A stretch of DNA of 64,000 nt. It comes from Brachionus plicatilis (lineage: Eukaryota; Rotifera; Eurotatoria; Ploima; Brachionidae). The stretch is from positions 1,084,935 through 1,148,934 of the forward strand of contig QEOQ01000486.1 in the NCBI GenBank assembly GCA_010279815.1, given 5' to 3'. Every line of letters begins with the position of its first letter. Position 1 is the first letter of the stretch. The notes under the pieces are model-generated. The model had not been told where the DNA came from and did no database searches. It worked only from the letters and a program-made list of their open reading frames with translations. Below are positions 44,565-58,100 of the stretch, one piece after another. Both the position numbers and the translations under genes were made by a program.

Positions 44565-45035
44565 NNNNNNNNNNNNNNNNNNNNNNNNNNNNNNNNNNNN
44601 NNNNNNNNNNNNNNNNNNNNNNNNNNNNNNNNNNNNNNNNNNNNNNNNNNNNNNNNNNNNNNNNNNNNNNNNNNNNNNNNNNNNNNNNNNNNNNNNNNNN
44701 NNNNNNNNNNNNNNNNNNNNNNNNNNNNNNNNNNNNNNNNNNNNNNNNNNNNNNNNNNNNNNNNNNNNNNNNNNNNNNNNNNNNNNNNNNNNNNNNNNNN
44801 NNNNNNNNNNNNNNNNNNNNNNNNNNNNNNNNNNNNNNNNNNNNNNNNNNNNNNNNNNNNNNNNNNNNNNNNNNNNNNNNNNNNNNNNNNNNNNNNNNNN
44901 NNNNNNNNNNNNNNNNNNNNNNNNNNNNNNNNNNNNNNNNNNNNNNNNNNNNNNNNNNNNNNNNNNNNNNNNNNNNNNNNNNNNNNNNNNNNNNNNNNNN
45001 NNNNNNNNNNNNNNNNNNNNNNNNNNNNNNNNNNN
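44565..45035. other. assembly gap (471 N)
   Basis: A run of N from 44565 to 45035. The flanking bases are repetitive A/T runs, so the true length and content are unknown; it lies between the convergent 3' ends of calpain-7 and the PhoPQ-type hydrolase and does not interrupt either. Confidence 0.98.
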
Positions 45036-45240
45036 TTTTTTAATATTTTTCTTTTATATTTAATTTTTTTTTATCATCGCCAAATCTGGCGTAATTTTTG
45101 AAATAAATAAATAAATATCTAAATTTAAAAATGTTTTCATCTTTTTTTTGGCAAAATTTCCTAGCATTTTTATTTATAATTATTAATTTTAGCTAAAAAA
45201 TAAAAACATGAAATTTTTTAAAAGAAAATTTATCTATAAT

Positions 45241-48200
45241 TTAAACAAGCTTTCCTTGGCAATATTTTCCTGAACAATCATCAAATGGAAAATATTCCGG
45301 TATAATATTAACTTCAGTGTTGACAACATTTACAGTGCCATCAAGTCCCTTAAAGCTAAATTCCATATAAAATCCCAGGTAAAACTTCTCAGGCTTTTCA
45401 AACGCTATCTCATATATGGTCTGATCAGAATCTGTTATAGTTTTTATTTCTTTTTTAGTAGAAATCCACTTGACAGGATGAAGCTTTTCTTTTGAAGGAT
45501 CATTAGGATCCGCTTCTGCCCTTCTGAAGTCTCTCCTTCCATCTTCCAATGTGTAGGCATAAAAACATTTTACATCGAACGGAAGTAAGTAATCTTTGTC
45601 AATAAAAACTCTTATAAGTCCATGAGACGAGTTATTTGGCCTAGACCATCGGAGTCGTGGTATCAGTTTGTTTTCATACGAACTGATAAAAATCCCAGAC
45701 AAAGACTCTACAATTTCACTTTCTCTGCCACTTAGCGAGTGACCAACGTTATCAAATCTTCTGAGCAAAGCAGTTCCATTTGTTGCAGCTACCAAGTTGT
45801 TCCAATAAGCATAAGTGTCATCTGGCAGAAAAAATTCATCATTCGCAGCATTCATTACCAAAATTTGAGTGTCTTTGTACCGCTCGAAATAACCTTTAAA
45901 ATTTATTTTTAAATTAAAATCATATCCTTTAATTTTTTACTTAATGGGTCCACCAGTTTCTCCAATTCGTACAATTCTCTACTATCAATGTATTTTAGAT
46001 TATCTTGAGTATAGTAATCATAAAATTCGAAGGTCCATCCTCCTAAACTTTTGAAATGATTATGAAAATTCTTATAAAATTTTTAAAATATTTATTTGAA
46101 TGAAATTTTTGGAAAAGTCTCACTAAATTCAGATTGGCCAAGTCCATGACAATCGGAGCTGCGGCAAAAACACGTTTATTATCAACTGCACTCTAAAATA
46201 AATTGATTAATTAGAAGAATTTTTTTGCTTAAATGCTCAATACTGATGTCCACGTAGTCCATCCACGTTTAGATTTACCAGTAGTCATAAACTTGTCTAT
46301 TTTAATTCCAAAATTTTTCAAAGAAAAATCCTCCACTGTATCCATAGCTTTAATAACAGCTTTGGTCATTGGAAATCGCAGGAGAATTGTCGGATTGCTT
46401 GTATTTTTTAAAAATAGCTTCCTAAAAAATCAAACTAAATTGCTAAATTAATAAAAACATCAACAAAAAACCATGTCCAAGAAATTATTTCATCCTCTGA
46501 TCTAGGCACTTTTTCCGGATCGTTCTGAATAAATTTAAAATTATTCAAATCTTAATTTGAAATTTGTAATTTTAATTTTGAAAATTTTACATTAAAAATA
46601 TATGGCTGGTTAGGAACTTGCTGAACAACTGCTGAAATTGTTCCGGTTATTAAGGAAAAATTTGAAACCAACTGAATGTCTCCATCTGTTGGTTTTGGGA
46701 TTCTAAAATCTCAGAATTAGGCTAAATAGCAGAAAAGCAATAAAATAAAAAATTAAGAACATTTGTTATTTCTTATTTTTTTAAACAATTTTTGAATTGT
46801 GAATTTTGACAGAGAAATTCCAAAACAAAAATTAAAATCTTAATAGAAATATGAATTTTGTAGTTAAATGGATTTTTTAATCCTGTAAGTTTTAAAAGCT
46901 GAAACAAGTAATGTTTCTTTTAACATTCCAGTTTAAAGAAACATTTGCTAATTAATTGATCATTTTTAATCAAATTGTATGTTAATTTATAATTAAAAAT
47001 TAAATTTTATTTTATTCTGAATTTTCAATTACTTTAAAAGTTAACCAGCCTAAATGTGTAAATTGTATTTCTTAACAATTATAACCACCTAATTCATAGT
47101 AAATAGCGATGAGAGAAATAAAATAAATTTAATTTGAAAATAAAAATTCCAATTAAAAAAGATCATAGAGACACAAAAAATACATCTCAAAATATTGATA
47201 TTTTATTTGATCATTAATTTTTCCTGTGTTAATTAAAATTAATTTTTATTTTTTAATTTTAGTGAAATTTATTTTGTTTCATCTAGTTTCACCATCAAAG
47301 TTTTAAAAGCTCAATTTTGTTAATTTAAATTAATGAAAAAAAAATTTTTGGAAAGTTTGTATCGGGTTTATACCGATTTGTTTGCCTTAAAATCCTCATA
47401 GACAAAATTCACGAATTTACGAAAATTAAAGTAATTTTAATTTTAATATTAATTTTTTGAATTTCGGTTAATTTAAGCGAGTTATTGACAATGAGAATAT
47501 CAAAAAATAAAAATCCTTTCTGTAATTTTTGTACTTTCTTTACTTTTTTTAAATTTAAATTAATTTGGCCCTATTCCTTTTTATACTTTCTGAACTTTTT
47601 GTTCTTTTTCATATTTAAAATAAAATTTTTAATTAATTAGTAGTTTAAATATTAATATTAATTTGAACTAATATTTCTCTAAACCTAACATACCCGAACC
47701 CCGTTAAATTTATTATATAGTTATTAAAATACTGTTTAAGTAGAAAAAGGAATAGGGCCAAATAAATTTAATTTTAGAAAAAGTACAAAAAGTACAAAAA
47801 AGGTAACGTTTTTTTAATAATTAAATCTCATTTCCTATCCATGGAAAATTCCAAACTTAACGACATATTAAAATTTGTTTAAATATTTTTGCTTTGTAAA
47901 ATAAGTGGAGATCAGTTTTTTAGTAGGACCCTAATAAATAAATATTGTGTAGCTTAGAATTTTCAAAGTCATTCAATTTTACTTTCAAAACTGATGGAGT
48001 TATAATAATTTTGATATAAACCGAGAACTTAGTAATTATCCGTAACATCTTTGAATTTTTAAGTATAAGTTATTTTAATTTTTTGGTTTTCCTGTATGCT
48101 TAACTTTGGATCAGATGTGAGTTAAGGTCATTTATTTTGCTGTAAAAATTTTTCAGATGATTTTGTAAATTTGTAAATTACTAAAATAGAAAATAATCAA

Positions 48201-48550
48201 AAAATACTCTTCTTTATTGGAGCTTCCACCGATCCACATCAAAGAAGCATCTGGCCTAAAAATTTTATCAGGAACAGATAGTGAAAGATAATGCCACCAT
48301 ATAGGTCTTTGAACAATTGTATCTTTATTTTTTAGTTAAAATAAACATTTTTATAATTTAAATTAAATTTACCATCTTGCCATTTTTGGGATGTCATATT
48401 TAAAATAAACAATTTGTATCCGCTAAGTTCATAAGTTTGAATAAGTTGATATCCATAGTTGGGATCGAACTGGAACACATAGTCATCAAGAGGCGTTTGA
48501 TAGCCAAATTTAAAATAAAGAAAAATCAAAAAAACACCTTTAAATCTCAT
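45241..48550 (-). CDS. PhoPQ-activated/AprA-family secreted alpha/beta hydrolase
   Basis: Eight exons in consistent phase: 48550-48373, 48322-48208, 46702-46591, 46524-46459, 46417-46244 (acceptor could be 46421), 46192-46124, 46070-45941 and 45893-45241, giving 498 aa. A signal peptide (1-18) precedes TPLDDYV, the usual mature start. Family landmarks follow: LNMTSQKWQD, DTIVQRPIWWHYLSLSVPD, RSEDEIISWTW, RFPMTKAVIKAMDTVEDF, the nucleophile-elbow-like TGKSKRGWTTW (Ser206), APIVMDLANLN, LGGWTFEFYDYY, NAANDEFFLPDDTYAYWNNL (Asp300) and NVGHSLSG (His333). Ser206, Asp300 and His333 are candidate triad residues. The family (Pfam PhoPQ_related) includes Salmonella PqaA and the secreted Dictyostelium proliferation repressor AprA. 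Seven introns show this is a resident eukaryotic gene. The substrate is unknown. Intron 2 is 1.5 kb with an inverted repeat; the others are short. Confidence 0.88.
47485..47850. mobile_element. MITE in hydrolase intron 2
   Basis: Left TTGACAATGAGAATATC ... TTTTTGTACTTTCTTTAC ... TTTGGCCCTATTCCTTTTTA and right AAAAAGGAATAGGGCCAAAT ... AAAAAGTACAAAAAAGGTA are inverted across about 300-360 bp. It shares the TTGACAATGAG end and TTTTTGT.CTTT.C subrepeats with the MITE at 23841-24220. Confidence 0.55.
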
Positions 48551-48826
48551 TTTTAAATTTTTTATCAAAAATTGGTTAAATAAAAAATACCGAGAAAACT
48601 CGTATGATTTATGTTATTTTTAGAATCACAAGATTCCTTATTTTATTATCAAAAATGAACAAATTATAAAGATTAAGTCAAAAATAATAATTATTTTTTT
48701 TTGAAAAAAAAATTATCTTCACCATTAAAAATTTAACAATTTTAAAAAATGATAAAAACAAATTAAAAAAAATAAAATTTTATTTAAAAGTTTTTATTTT
48801 CTTTCAAAGTTAAGTTTTTTCTTGGT

Positions 48827-49139
48827 TTATTGATTTTTCTTATCATCATTATCAATGGTTTCTTGATCACTGCGTGACCTGTTTTGGGGATTTTTTGGAG
48901 GACGGGTGTACTTGATCATCGTCTCAGGCGACCGATACAAAAATATAATCTTTGCATACAATTCTTCTTCTAGCAAAAACTGCTTGTTTTCCCGCACCAT
49001 ATACACTGATCTTACCAACTTGAGAATTCTATCCACATTTGGCAATTGTTCGAATATGATTTTCATGGACGAATTTACGACCATAATGCGGATAAAACGA
49101 GATAAGGCAAGCACAAAAGTTATATATATACCTATTATT
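48827..49139 (-). other. PIEZO: Piezo terminal exon, near-canonical version (B)
   Basis: The acceptor at 49140-49141 follows a T-rich tract that begins directly after the stop of version A (29 bp between the two). It also supplies one base to finish the same Gly codon. It encodes 103 residues: IIGIYITFVLALSRFIRIMV, then IIFEQLPNVDRILKLVRSVY, MVRENKQFLLEEELYAKIIF and LYRSPETMIKYT, almost identical to the animal Piezo end, then an acidic, polar tail. AATAAA-type signals lie at the stop and near 48795. Confidence 0.88.
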
Positions 49140-52100
49140 CTTCACAAAAAAAAAAATAAAAAAAAAATTTAAAGGCGAACTGTGGTGTTTTTTAGTCTTC
49201 GTCTTTCTAATTCCCTTCGATTACACTTGGTTATATGAATCATGAAAGCCGGGTCTCGGTAGATATAAATCAACTTTTCATAAAGCTCGTCTTCTAAATC
49301 GAGGAGCACCAAAGATCTTACCAAAAGTATATCATTGAGCAGCTGAATTAGTTTATCCACATTGGGTAATTCCTGATAAATTATTTTTGTTGATGAGCCC
49401 ACAAGTGCATCTCTGACCAGTTGAGCAATTAAAATAATGAAGGTTGAGTATAACCCTACAATGCTACAGGTGATAAAAATTAACCTCTTTTCTGATAAAT
49501 TCATTTCATGCATTAAGCAAAAAGCATTACATAAGAATTATAAAGTTACGAGAGATAGGATCAGATCAAGCGTTAGGAGAAGACACAAGGAAGACAAAAT
49601 AACACTCAAAAAATAATATAAAAATTTACCCTTGTTCGGTAATAAATGAGATACTTGATGGGGAAACTTGGTCACTTACTACCACAATTGACAAATAGCC
49701 AGATTTGGAGCAAGGTGGAGTGTAGTTTTTTGTTGGAATTTCCAAGGCGTCCCACCACAAGTTATTCGACTGATTTCGCAATTTTATTTGAATGTCAACA
49801 TAATATTTGAGTTTTTCTTAATTTGAAATTTTTAGATCAAAATTTTGAAAAAATAGAAAAGTGTGTGGAAAATAAAATATTATTTTGAAATAAATTAATG
49901 ACTAATAATTTTAAAATAATCTTTAAAAAATAAACAATGCAATTTTTATTGACAGTATAAATAAATTAATTTTGAATTTTTTTATGAAGAAATTTGTAAA
50001 AATTCTATTTTAATGATTCGGGGGAAAAATTTAAGTTCTTGAAAAAATTTTTTTTATACATGATTAGAAATAAACACGATTTAAACTAATTAAAAAAAAA
50101 CATTTTTAAAAAAAATTATTTTTTTTTAAAATATTTCATGAAACTTGGTCCTTTAATTAGTTTAAATCGTGTTTATTTCTAATCATTGATAAAAAAAAAT
50201 TTTTTCAAGAACTTAAATTTTTCCCCCGAATCATTAAAATAGAATTTTTACAAATTTCTTCATAAAAAAATTCAAAATTAATTTATTTATTTTCAAAAAC
50301 TTAAATTTTTACCCCAAATCATTAGAATAGAATTTTTTCAAATTTCTTCATAAAAAAATTCAAAATTAAATTCATTTTTATTATTTAACTGAATTTTTGA
50401 TAATCAAGCTATGATTTTCGATTTTTGACCTAGTTTTATTGCATGTTTTTTATTTATAACGCTGCGTTTTAACATTAAAAAACGCATTTTTATGCACACA
50501 TCACAATGTGGCCGGCTTTAACATTAAAGGATAGAATAGAGAAAATTTATCATAGATATTTTTTTTATCAAAATAACATTATTTCACAATTTTTTATTGG
50601 CAATAAATTGAAAAACGATTAAAATTTTCAAAAAATCTACAAAAAATGAAAATCGAGGTCGTCTACGACCAATTGGCCAAGTGTAAAATGTCAGTCTGTG
50701 GCCAATTTCATAAAACTAATTTTCCAGGTAATTTAAAAATCAAGTCATTTAATTTATAAATTTAATTTTAATTTTTTTTCTGTTAATTTTTTATCACAAT
50801 TATTTAATCTTACATATATGAACTAAGTTTAACAAGTTTTCAACTTGGTTATATTACTTAGAAATCAAGTTTTAATACAAAAAATTATAAAAATGAAATC
50901 TCAATATAAGGATACAGTTGATACTGATAATGATAAAATTTAGATTCAAATTCAATTTTATCAAAGATTTTTAAAAAAAAATTTTTCCGATGAAAGTTGT
51001 TACAAAATTTCTATAAAAAAGAATCAATGAGTATATTTCCATAAAAAATTGTTAATTAAAATACATCTCATCAAATAAATATTCTATCCTTTAATGTCAA
51101 TACATCTCTCTGAGTTGTCTCTTATTTTGTTTAATTTCCATTTATTGATAAATCATTAAATACACTTTAGTAAAACTTTACTCTTAACAAAATTAAAAAT
51201 CACTTTTTATAATAGACAGTTTTTTAACAAAAAAATTTTTAATTTTTAAAACAATTTTAATATTTTCACCTCATAAAAAATTTTAATTAAAAAATTTTAA
51301 GAGAATTTAGGAGCTCTCCTTTTCTCTGTGAAACTATTCACTTCAATTCTATTCACTAACTTCAATTTAAAATCAATAAGATATGAAACTGGATCATGCG
51401 ATTATTTCTAAAAGATCAGAACATATTACAAATTGAAGTTCTAGATCAAGATCAAAATGGTTTAATTTTTTGTGTTTGAATCACCAAATGTATCCAATGT
51501 TGAAATAACATTGAAAAAGTGCCATGTTTCAAATAAAAAAATAATTTTAGCTTAAAATTTTTAAGTTAATATTGTAAGCATTTTCGCAATTTAAATTAAA
51601 CTCTTTAGTGTAATAGAATGAGTTTAATTTTTATTTAGAAATTTGAAAAAAATATTGAAAATTCATTTTTTTTACTCTTAAATTTTTTATTTATTTGTTT
51701 ATCTGTACCTTTACCAACCTTCAAAATAAAATATATGAAACAAAAAAATTAAAAATAAAATCGAATAAGATAAATAATTCTTTTAGATTTAAATTAATAT
51801 TCAATCGTTGAAAAACTCGATTTAGCCGGTTTGGTGTTTTGCAATCAATTTTTGTTCTCGGTTTTGTGAACCATAATTTCACTGTTCACCAAAAGGTGAA
51901 CCAAAATAGAATTAGGTGATAAAATCTTAAATTAGGTCAAAAACTTTTAGACTATGAAAATAAATTGAATAAATAGGTATTTAATAGAATGCCTAATTCT
52001 GAATACTGATATAAAAACAATTGAAGTTAATAATTTTTTTGTTTTTTTTTTTTTAATTTGAAGGAGCTTTAGAAATAGCATTTGTTCTGATCTAGTTGAC

Positions 52101-55100
52101 CTGGTATTACCCTTTCAACAATCCAAAATACCCAGATTCCCTCCCTACTTAAATCTGGCAACAAGAATTGTTCCACTAAAATATGAACCATAGTTCACCT
52201 AACCGACCCAAAAAAAAACCTTGTTTTTTTCTTTAAAAATTTTTAATTTAGTGATAATTGAAGTTCGTTTGATGAATATTAACAAATACTCAATTTATAA
52301 AAAATGGAAAACAGAACGTAGATAGTTTTTTTAACTACAAATATTATCTTAAATATCATCATAGTACAAACCCTAAGTCAAAATTTAAAAATTACAATAT
52401 TAACTTAAAATTATTTTTTTATTTGAAACTGAAAAAAATATTTGAAACATCGTACTTTTTCAATTTTATTTCAACATTGGATACATTTTGTAATTTAAAC
52501 ACAAAAAATGAAACCATCAATGATAGAGAAGAAATAATTTTTTTACCAAGCAATTACTTGACATGCTATGTCAAGTTTATTTTCATTTATGAAATTTTAA
52601 TAAATTAAATTAAATATTTTCTAACAAAAAAAAACTTTCAGTCGGAAAAATAAATAAGTTTTTTTTAAGAATTAATCTTGTGGAAATACTGATACATGAA
52701 TTTTCAATAGCTTAATTCACTATATAATTTCAAAAGATCAATATTTTTTATAAATTCACATTTTTTAATTAATAACTTAAAAAAAATTATTTACCCGAAT
52801 TTTTCATTGAATCAATTTCTACAATATTTCCTTTAGTTCTGGCATGAACAAACCTCGGATAGACCGATTCCAGCTTGACACTTTTAGCACTATTTTCGTC
52901 ATTTAGCATTTTAAAAAGTTCCATCTTAGTTTCGTTGTAGAGCTTTGACTGCTTGGAAGCTGAAACAACCTCACTGATTTGTTCATTCTTAAGGCCCGTA
53001 GACACTCTTGTTAATGAATAAAAAAAATTCAGCTCAACAGGATCAGGTTCAATCAATTGTTCTTTCAAATTTTCAAAACTGGGCGGACTTATCTGCCAAA
53101 TTGAAGTCGAATTTCCGGGTATAGCTATGCAAAACACATCATCTGGAGTATAGTCTTTCAAAAAGCTGTAGGAACCCGAATCAATGTTCTTTAAGGAATT
53201 GAAATCGTTTAGACTAAATTTTTGCGCAAGACGCTGCTGAGAGGACATCGAGTAGATTTGGAGAAATCCGGCAATCTGCAGGTCAACTTTGCACGTCTGC
53301 GGTGGAATTGATTCATTAAAGTCCTTGCTGACAGAAAACAAAAGCAATGGAAACCAAATGATGAGTATTATTATGGTCAAAAGAAGACCTCCAAAGCCGT
53401 ACTTAATGGTAGCTTTACGCTTAGTACCTCTTGGAGTAGGATATTTCTAAATAAATATTGAAAAAATTATTTTAATTTCAAAAAAAATTTAATTAATTTT
53501 TATTATACATTTTCGTTGTATCTAAAGCATTTGAGTACAAAAATGTTGGCATATATGTCTTCCATCTGAAGCCAATCAGACAGACTTAGAGAGGTGTCGG
53601 TAAACATCCAGTCCATGAGCGATCTTAGCTCGAGCAGAAATGGAACCAGAAGAAAACCTTTGAAAAGGACAAGGTTTACGTAGCTGTAACTCTTGGTCAA
53701 AAAATTTCCCAAAATTCTGGTCGGGTATCCGCATCTTATTTGTCGGGATGAATAGCCGAAGTAAATACATTTGACCAAGTACCATATTTGTACAGGCCTG
53801 TTTGCAGTAAAAGGCAATTTGGTGATGTATGGAAGGACAAAAAAAACCCAAATGTGCACAAACAGGACCAGAGCCAACTGGAATAAAAATTTTCCAACCC
53901 TGTTTTTTCTTAGATATAAAGCTCTATCCACTATCATGAGAATAAATTGGATCAAAAACATGACCAAAAACGAGTACGGCACCTTGTTGTCTTTTATGGA
54001 ACTAACCACGCTGTTTGACGAATCCTCGGCTGCCAAATAGGCCGACTCGCCAAAGTATTGATATGTAAATATAGTTATGATACAATTTATAAACTCACAG
54101 AGGAATGTTTTAGCATAGCAGTCCACAACAACGGCATAGTGTTTGGATTGAATGTCACGATAGAATTTCAAAAATGGATTAGTTGTCTTTTCTCTTAAAA
54201 TGAATGTTATTGTTAAAAGCTTTAGTAGTGGCATCTTACAGTTGAAGATCAATTCAAAATATCATTTCTATTCAAAGAGTTTATCTTTAGATATAAAACT
54301 AATCTTTAAATGTATTTAAATAATTTTAATGTAACATGCTTTACATGTTATGTAGATTAAAAAAATTAAATGATTAAAAAAAAATATTTTCTAAATCCAT
54401 TGATAAAATTATTTTCAAAGGTATTTGTATCTAGCACTCAGAACTAGAATAAAATTTAAAACTGAATTTCAAATATTAAAATTCCAAATAATTAATAAAA
54501 TGAAAAGATCGATCTTTTCTACAAATATTTTTGATAGAAATTTTTTTTTATTTTAGAATCTACATAACATATAAAGCATTTTACATTAAAATTTTTCAAT
54601 TAATGAAAAGATTAATTTTAACATCAAATGATAAACTATATGAATTGAACTGATATATTGAATTGATCATCAACTTCAAGATGCCTTAGTAGTTAGGAGT
54701 TAGATGTGTGTTATGATAATAAGCTTTCACAAGACATGGAATAGATACAAACAGGACAACATTTAATTATAGGAGGGAAAATAAATTTAAATTTACATGA
54801 TTATGATTAGATAAAATTCTAATTTTCTTTAAAAAAAATTTTTTTTAATCAACTTGATTTTAATTGACCATTTTTGGATAAACTTTTTTAGCGGTTAATC
54901 CAATTTCCGGTTTATAACGGTATTGTAATTAAAGTTAAAAAATTTTATATCAAAGAATGCTTTTTCGCAGCTCTAAAATCTTTCCAAATTAACACAAGAA
55001 AAAACTTCAAAATAGGTCTGTGCTAATTCAGAACTTCAGAAAACATATCTAAAGTTGAGTTTTAAATTTTTGAGTATTTTTAATTCAAATTGTTTTTTTT

Positions 55101-58100
55101 TTATTTTTTAAAATTAAAATCCTTTTATTCCAGAAAAAAAATTTTATTTACAAATTGTAACCTATCTCATCGATTTTTCGTAATTAAATTCGAAAACTAC
55201 AAATTTTTTAATAAAAATTTTAGTATTCAAGTCGGATTGAAATTCAATTTATTTTATGAATTTTTTTTCAATTATTCTTTTGATTAATTTTTGTTTTCAA
55301 ATATTAAATCGAAAATTTGACCAAAAAAATTTAAAAAAATGATTGTTCCTCAAAATTTGATCATTTTCAAAAAGCTTAAAATTTTAAAGTGTGATAACAT
55401 ATTTTTTCCAAGAGAAATTTTTTAATCAAAATCTAAAAATTAATGAATTATTTAAATTAGTTACCTCTTATTTCTTGAAAGTTTTTATTTTTTATTTAAA
55501 AATATTAAAAAAAGAATGATTAAAAGCCTTAAGTCAAAAATAGATTAGAAAAAAAACAAAATTTTTGTCAAATAATAGAAGTGAATTGGAAAATGAATAC
55601 AATTTGAAAAAAAATCTAACAGTCTTGAATATTGACCTTAAAATTAATATAATTAATCTAAAAGCTTTTTATTTAATTTTCAATACTTTTTTCAGCTTAT
55701 CCAATTTCTAATTTTGGTGTTAAGATTTACAAAAATTAGAGTGAAAAAACTAATATGGAATTTTAAAAAATAATCAAACGATTCCATAAAACAACATCAA
55801 TATTTTAATCTTTTTTAATTTAATTATAATCTCCAAGTGCTTCTTAGGAAGTATTTAAAAAAATAACTTGAGAAATCATTTCGAATTTTATATTTTGTTT
55901 TTGAATAGTGTACCGAAATTCACCAAATTTCGAAATCATTATCACATTCTTTATGTGCTAAAGAGATTTTTTTTTGTGCAGATAGACCCAAACATAGGTA
56001 AATTATTAAATTTATAATAGTATTTTTAAAATGAAAAATAAAATAAGGTTTGTCATCGAAAATTCTTTTTAGTAATATTCTGATAATTGGAAATTTTCCT
56101 TAAAAATCTTAATAATAAGTAAAATAATTTAAACTTAAATTAAATACAATACCGCGTTAAAAAATTATTAAAAAATTAATTTAATAAAAAAATCTAATTA
56201 CTTTGATATTTGTTCTGCTTTGTTTTTTAACCGTTTTAGACCACCTTCATCAGTATTTTCTTCATCGTCATAATCATTTGCATTCTCTTCTTCGATCAGT
56301 TCAGGCTCATCGACCACTTCACTGGGTTCAATCTGTAAACTTTCATTAGTTTCCTCATCTAGATTACTTTCAGCATTAATTTCCTTATTTTTAATTGTGA
56401 TCATCTCATCGTCATTCTCATCACTTGAATAATCTTTCCAAAGACCAAGACGCTTAAGAATTGTTCGGTGCAAAAATATTACCAACAGACAAAATAAATC
56501 AAACACAGCAAAATTATTAATTTTCGCTATACCAAGTACTTGAAGCAATTTTTTAAGTGACTCTTTATCTTGAGAAAAAAAGTCAAATTGGAAAAGGTAT
56601 TTAATGACCACAATGGCTTCAATGTAAGTGATGCTGGTGATCCAAAAAGTTTTTGTCGGACGTGGTAGACAAAGCATTGCCCATAAAAATATTGAAATTG
56701 GTAATGGCACCGAGAGAAGTGAGGCTGATTTTAAATGATTCAAAATCATAAAAAAATAGCAAATAAACTCAGACTGACTGAGAGCAAAGTAAAAAATTGA
56801 AGAAAGAAATTTGTCAATTCTAGATTGAGAATTCATATGCTGATTTAGTTCTTTCAAAGCTTGCTGAATATCTTGGTCAGTTAAGTAGCCATCTATTGAT
56901 TGCATGGATGGTTCTTGGCTATTCGAGTTGAATTTTAGTTTAAGCTTTTCTTTTGCCAACATGTGGGATACCAGTCGGAAGTCTTTCGATTGCTTGTTTA
57001 AATAAAAAATGAGAATATCAAAAGCAATGAGGAAATATTTTTCAAAGTAGTATTTGATGGTCAAAAAATGTTTGTTTTCCACGGTTAACCAGCTTTTTTT
57101 TGGCTCAGTATCTTTTTCATTTTCGCTTTCTTTTTCATCCAAAATGATTGTTGTCGGAAAAATTGCTTGCTTCATTTCTTTTGAGAAATTCGAAGATGAG
57201 TCCGATGACGATAAAAATTCTTCATCGAGATCTTTTGATTTAGAAGTTTGACTATTCAAATCAGCGCATTCATCTGCATCTAATTCTTCATCAAACATGT
57301 AATAATCACCAGAACGCACAGCTTAATTAAAGATAAATTGTATCTTTAGTAAAATTTGAATACTATGGTAAAAGCTTGCGAAAGAATAAACAAGCAAAGT
57401 GAAAATAATTTAATTTTAATTTAAAATTTTTTAAAATGTTTTTTTTTGAGAAAACATTAGTGAAATGTGATAACATGAAAACATTTCCTGATTTGTGACT
57501 TTTAAACCACTCTGAATAAAACTAAAGGAAAATTTTTGTTTTATTATGACAAGCTTTTTTTTTTGGAGAAAATTTTGAAATCTTCTGATAATTATTTCTA
57601 ATTGAATAAAATATATCACCAATTTGTAGTTTTGTTCTAAGTAATTAACTTATTTTATTTAATAAAGAACAGTTTAAATTTTGTTTTGTTTAAAAAAAGT
57701 AAAATTTCCAACTCTAATGAATAGGAAATCATATTAACATTATAAAAATAATTGAATCGAAAATATTATTTTTCATAAAAAAATTAAATTTATGAAATTT
57801 AAAATCTCCACCAGCAAGAATAATCTTATTATGAGATAGGGACTAGTGTTGGGAACCGTACAAACGGCCATTGATGCGGCCAAAAATTTTTTGAACCGCG
57901 AACAAGACCGCTGAGCTGGCCGGCCAAAACATAGACGGACGGCCAAATTTACGGCCAAACTTAAAACGGAAGGCCACTTTGGCCTCCAAAAATTTGGACC
58001 GCTGAGTTGGCTGGCCAAATCAAAGACGGATGACAAAATTTGCGATCAAACCATATCAGCGAAAAAAATTTCCTTAAGAGTGAAAAAATTGGCAAAAATT

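Noticed and set aside
53576..53851. Second frame over the Piezo anchor exon
   Set aside because: A shadow of the conserved Piezo frame on the same strand.
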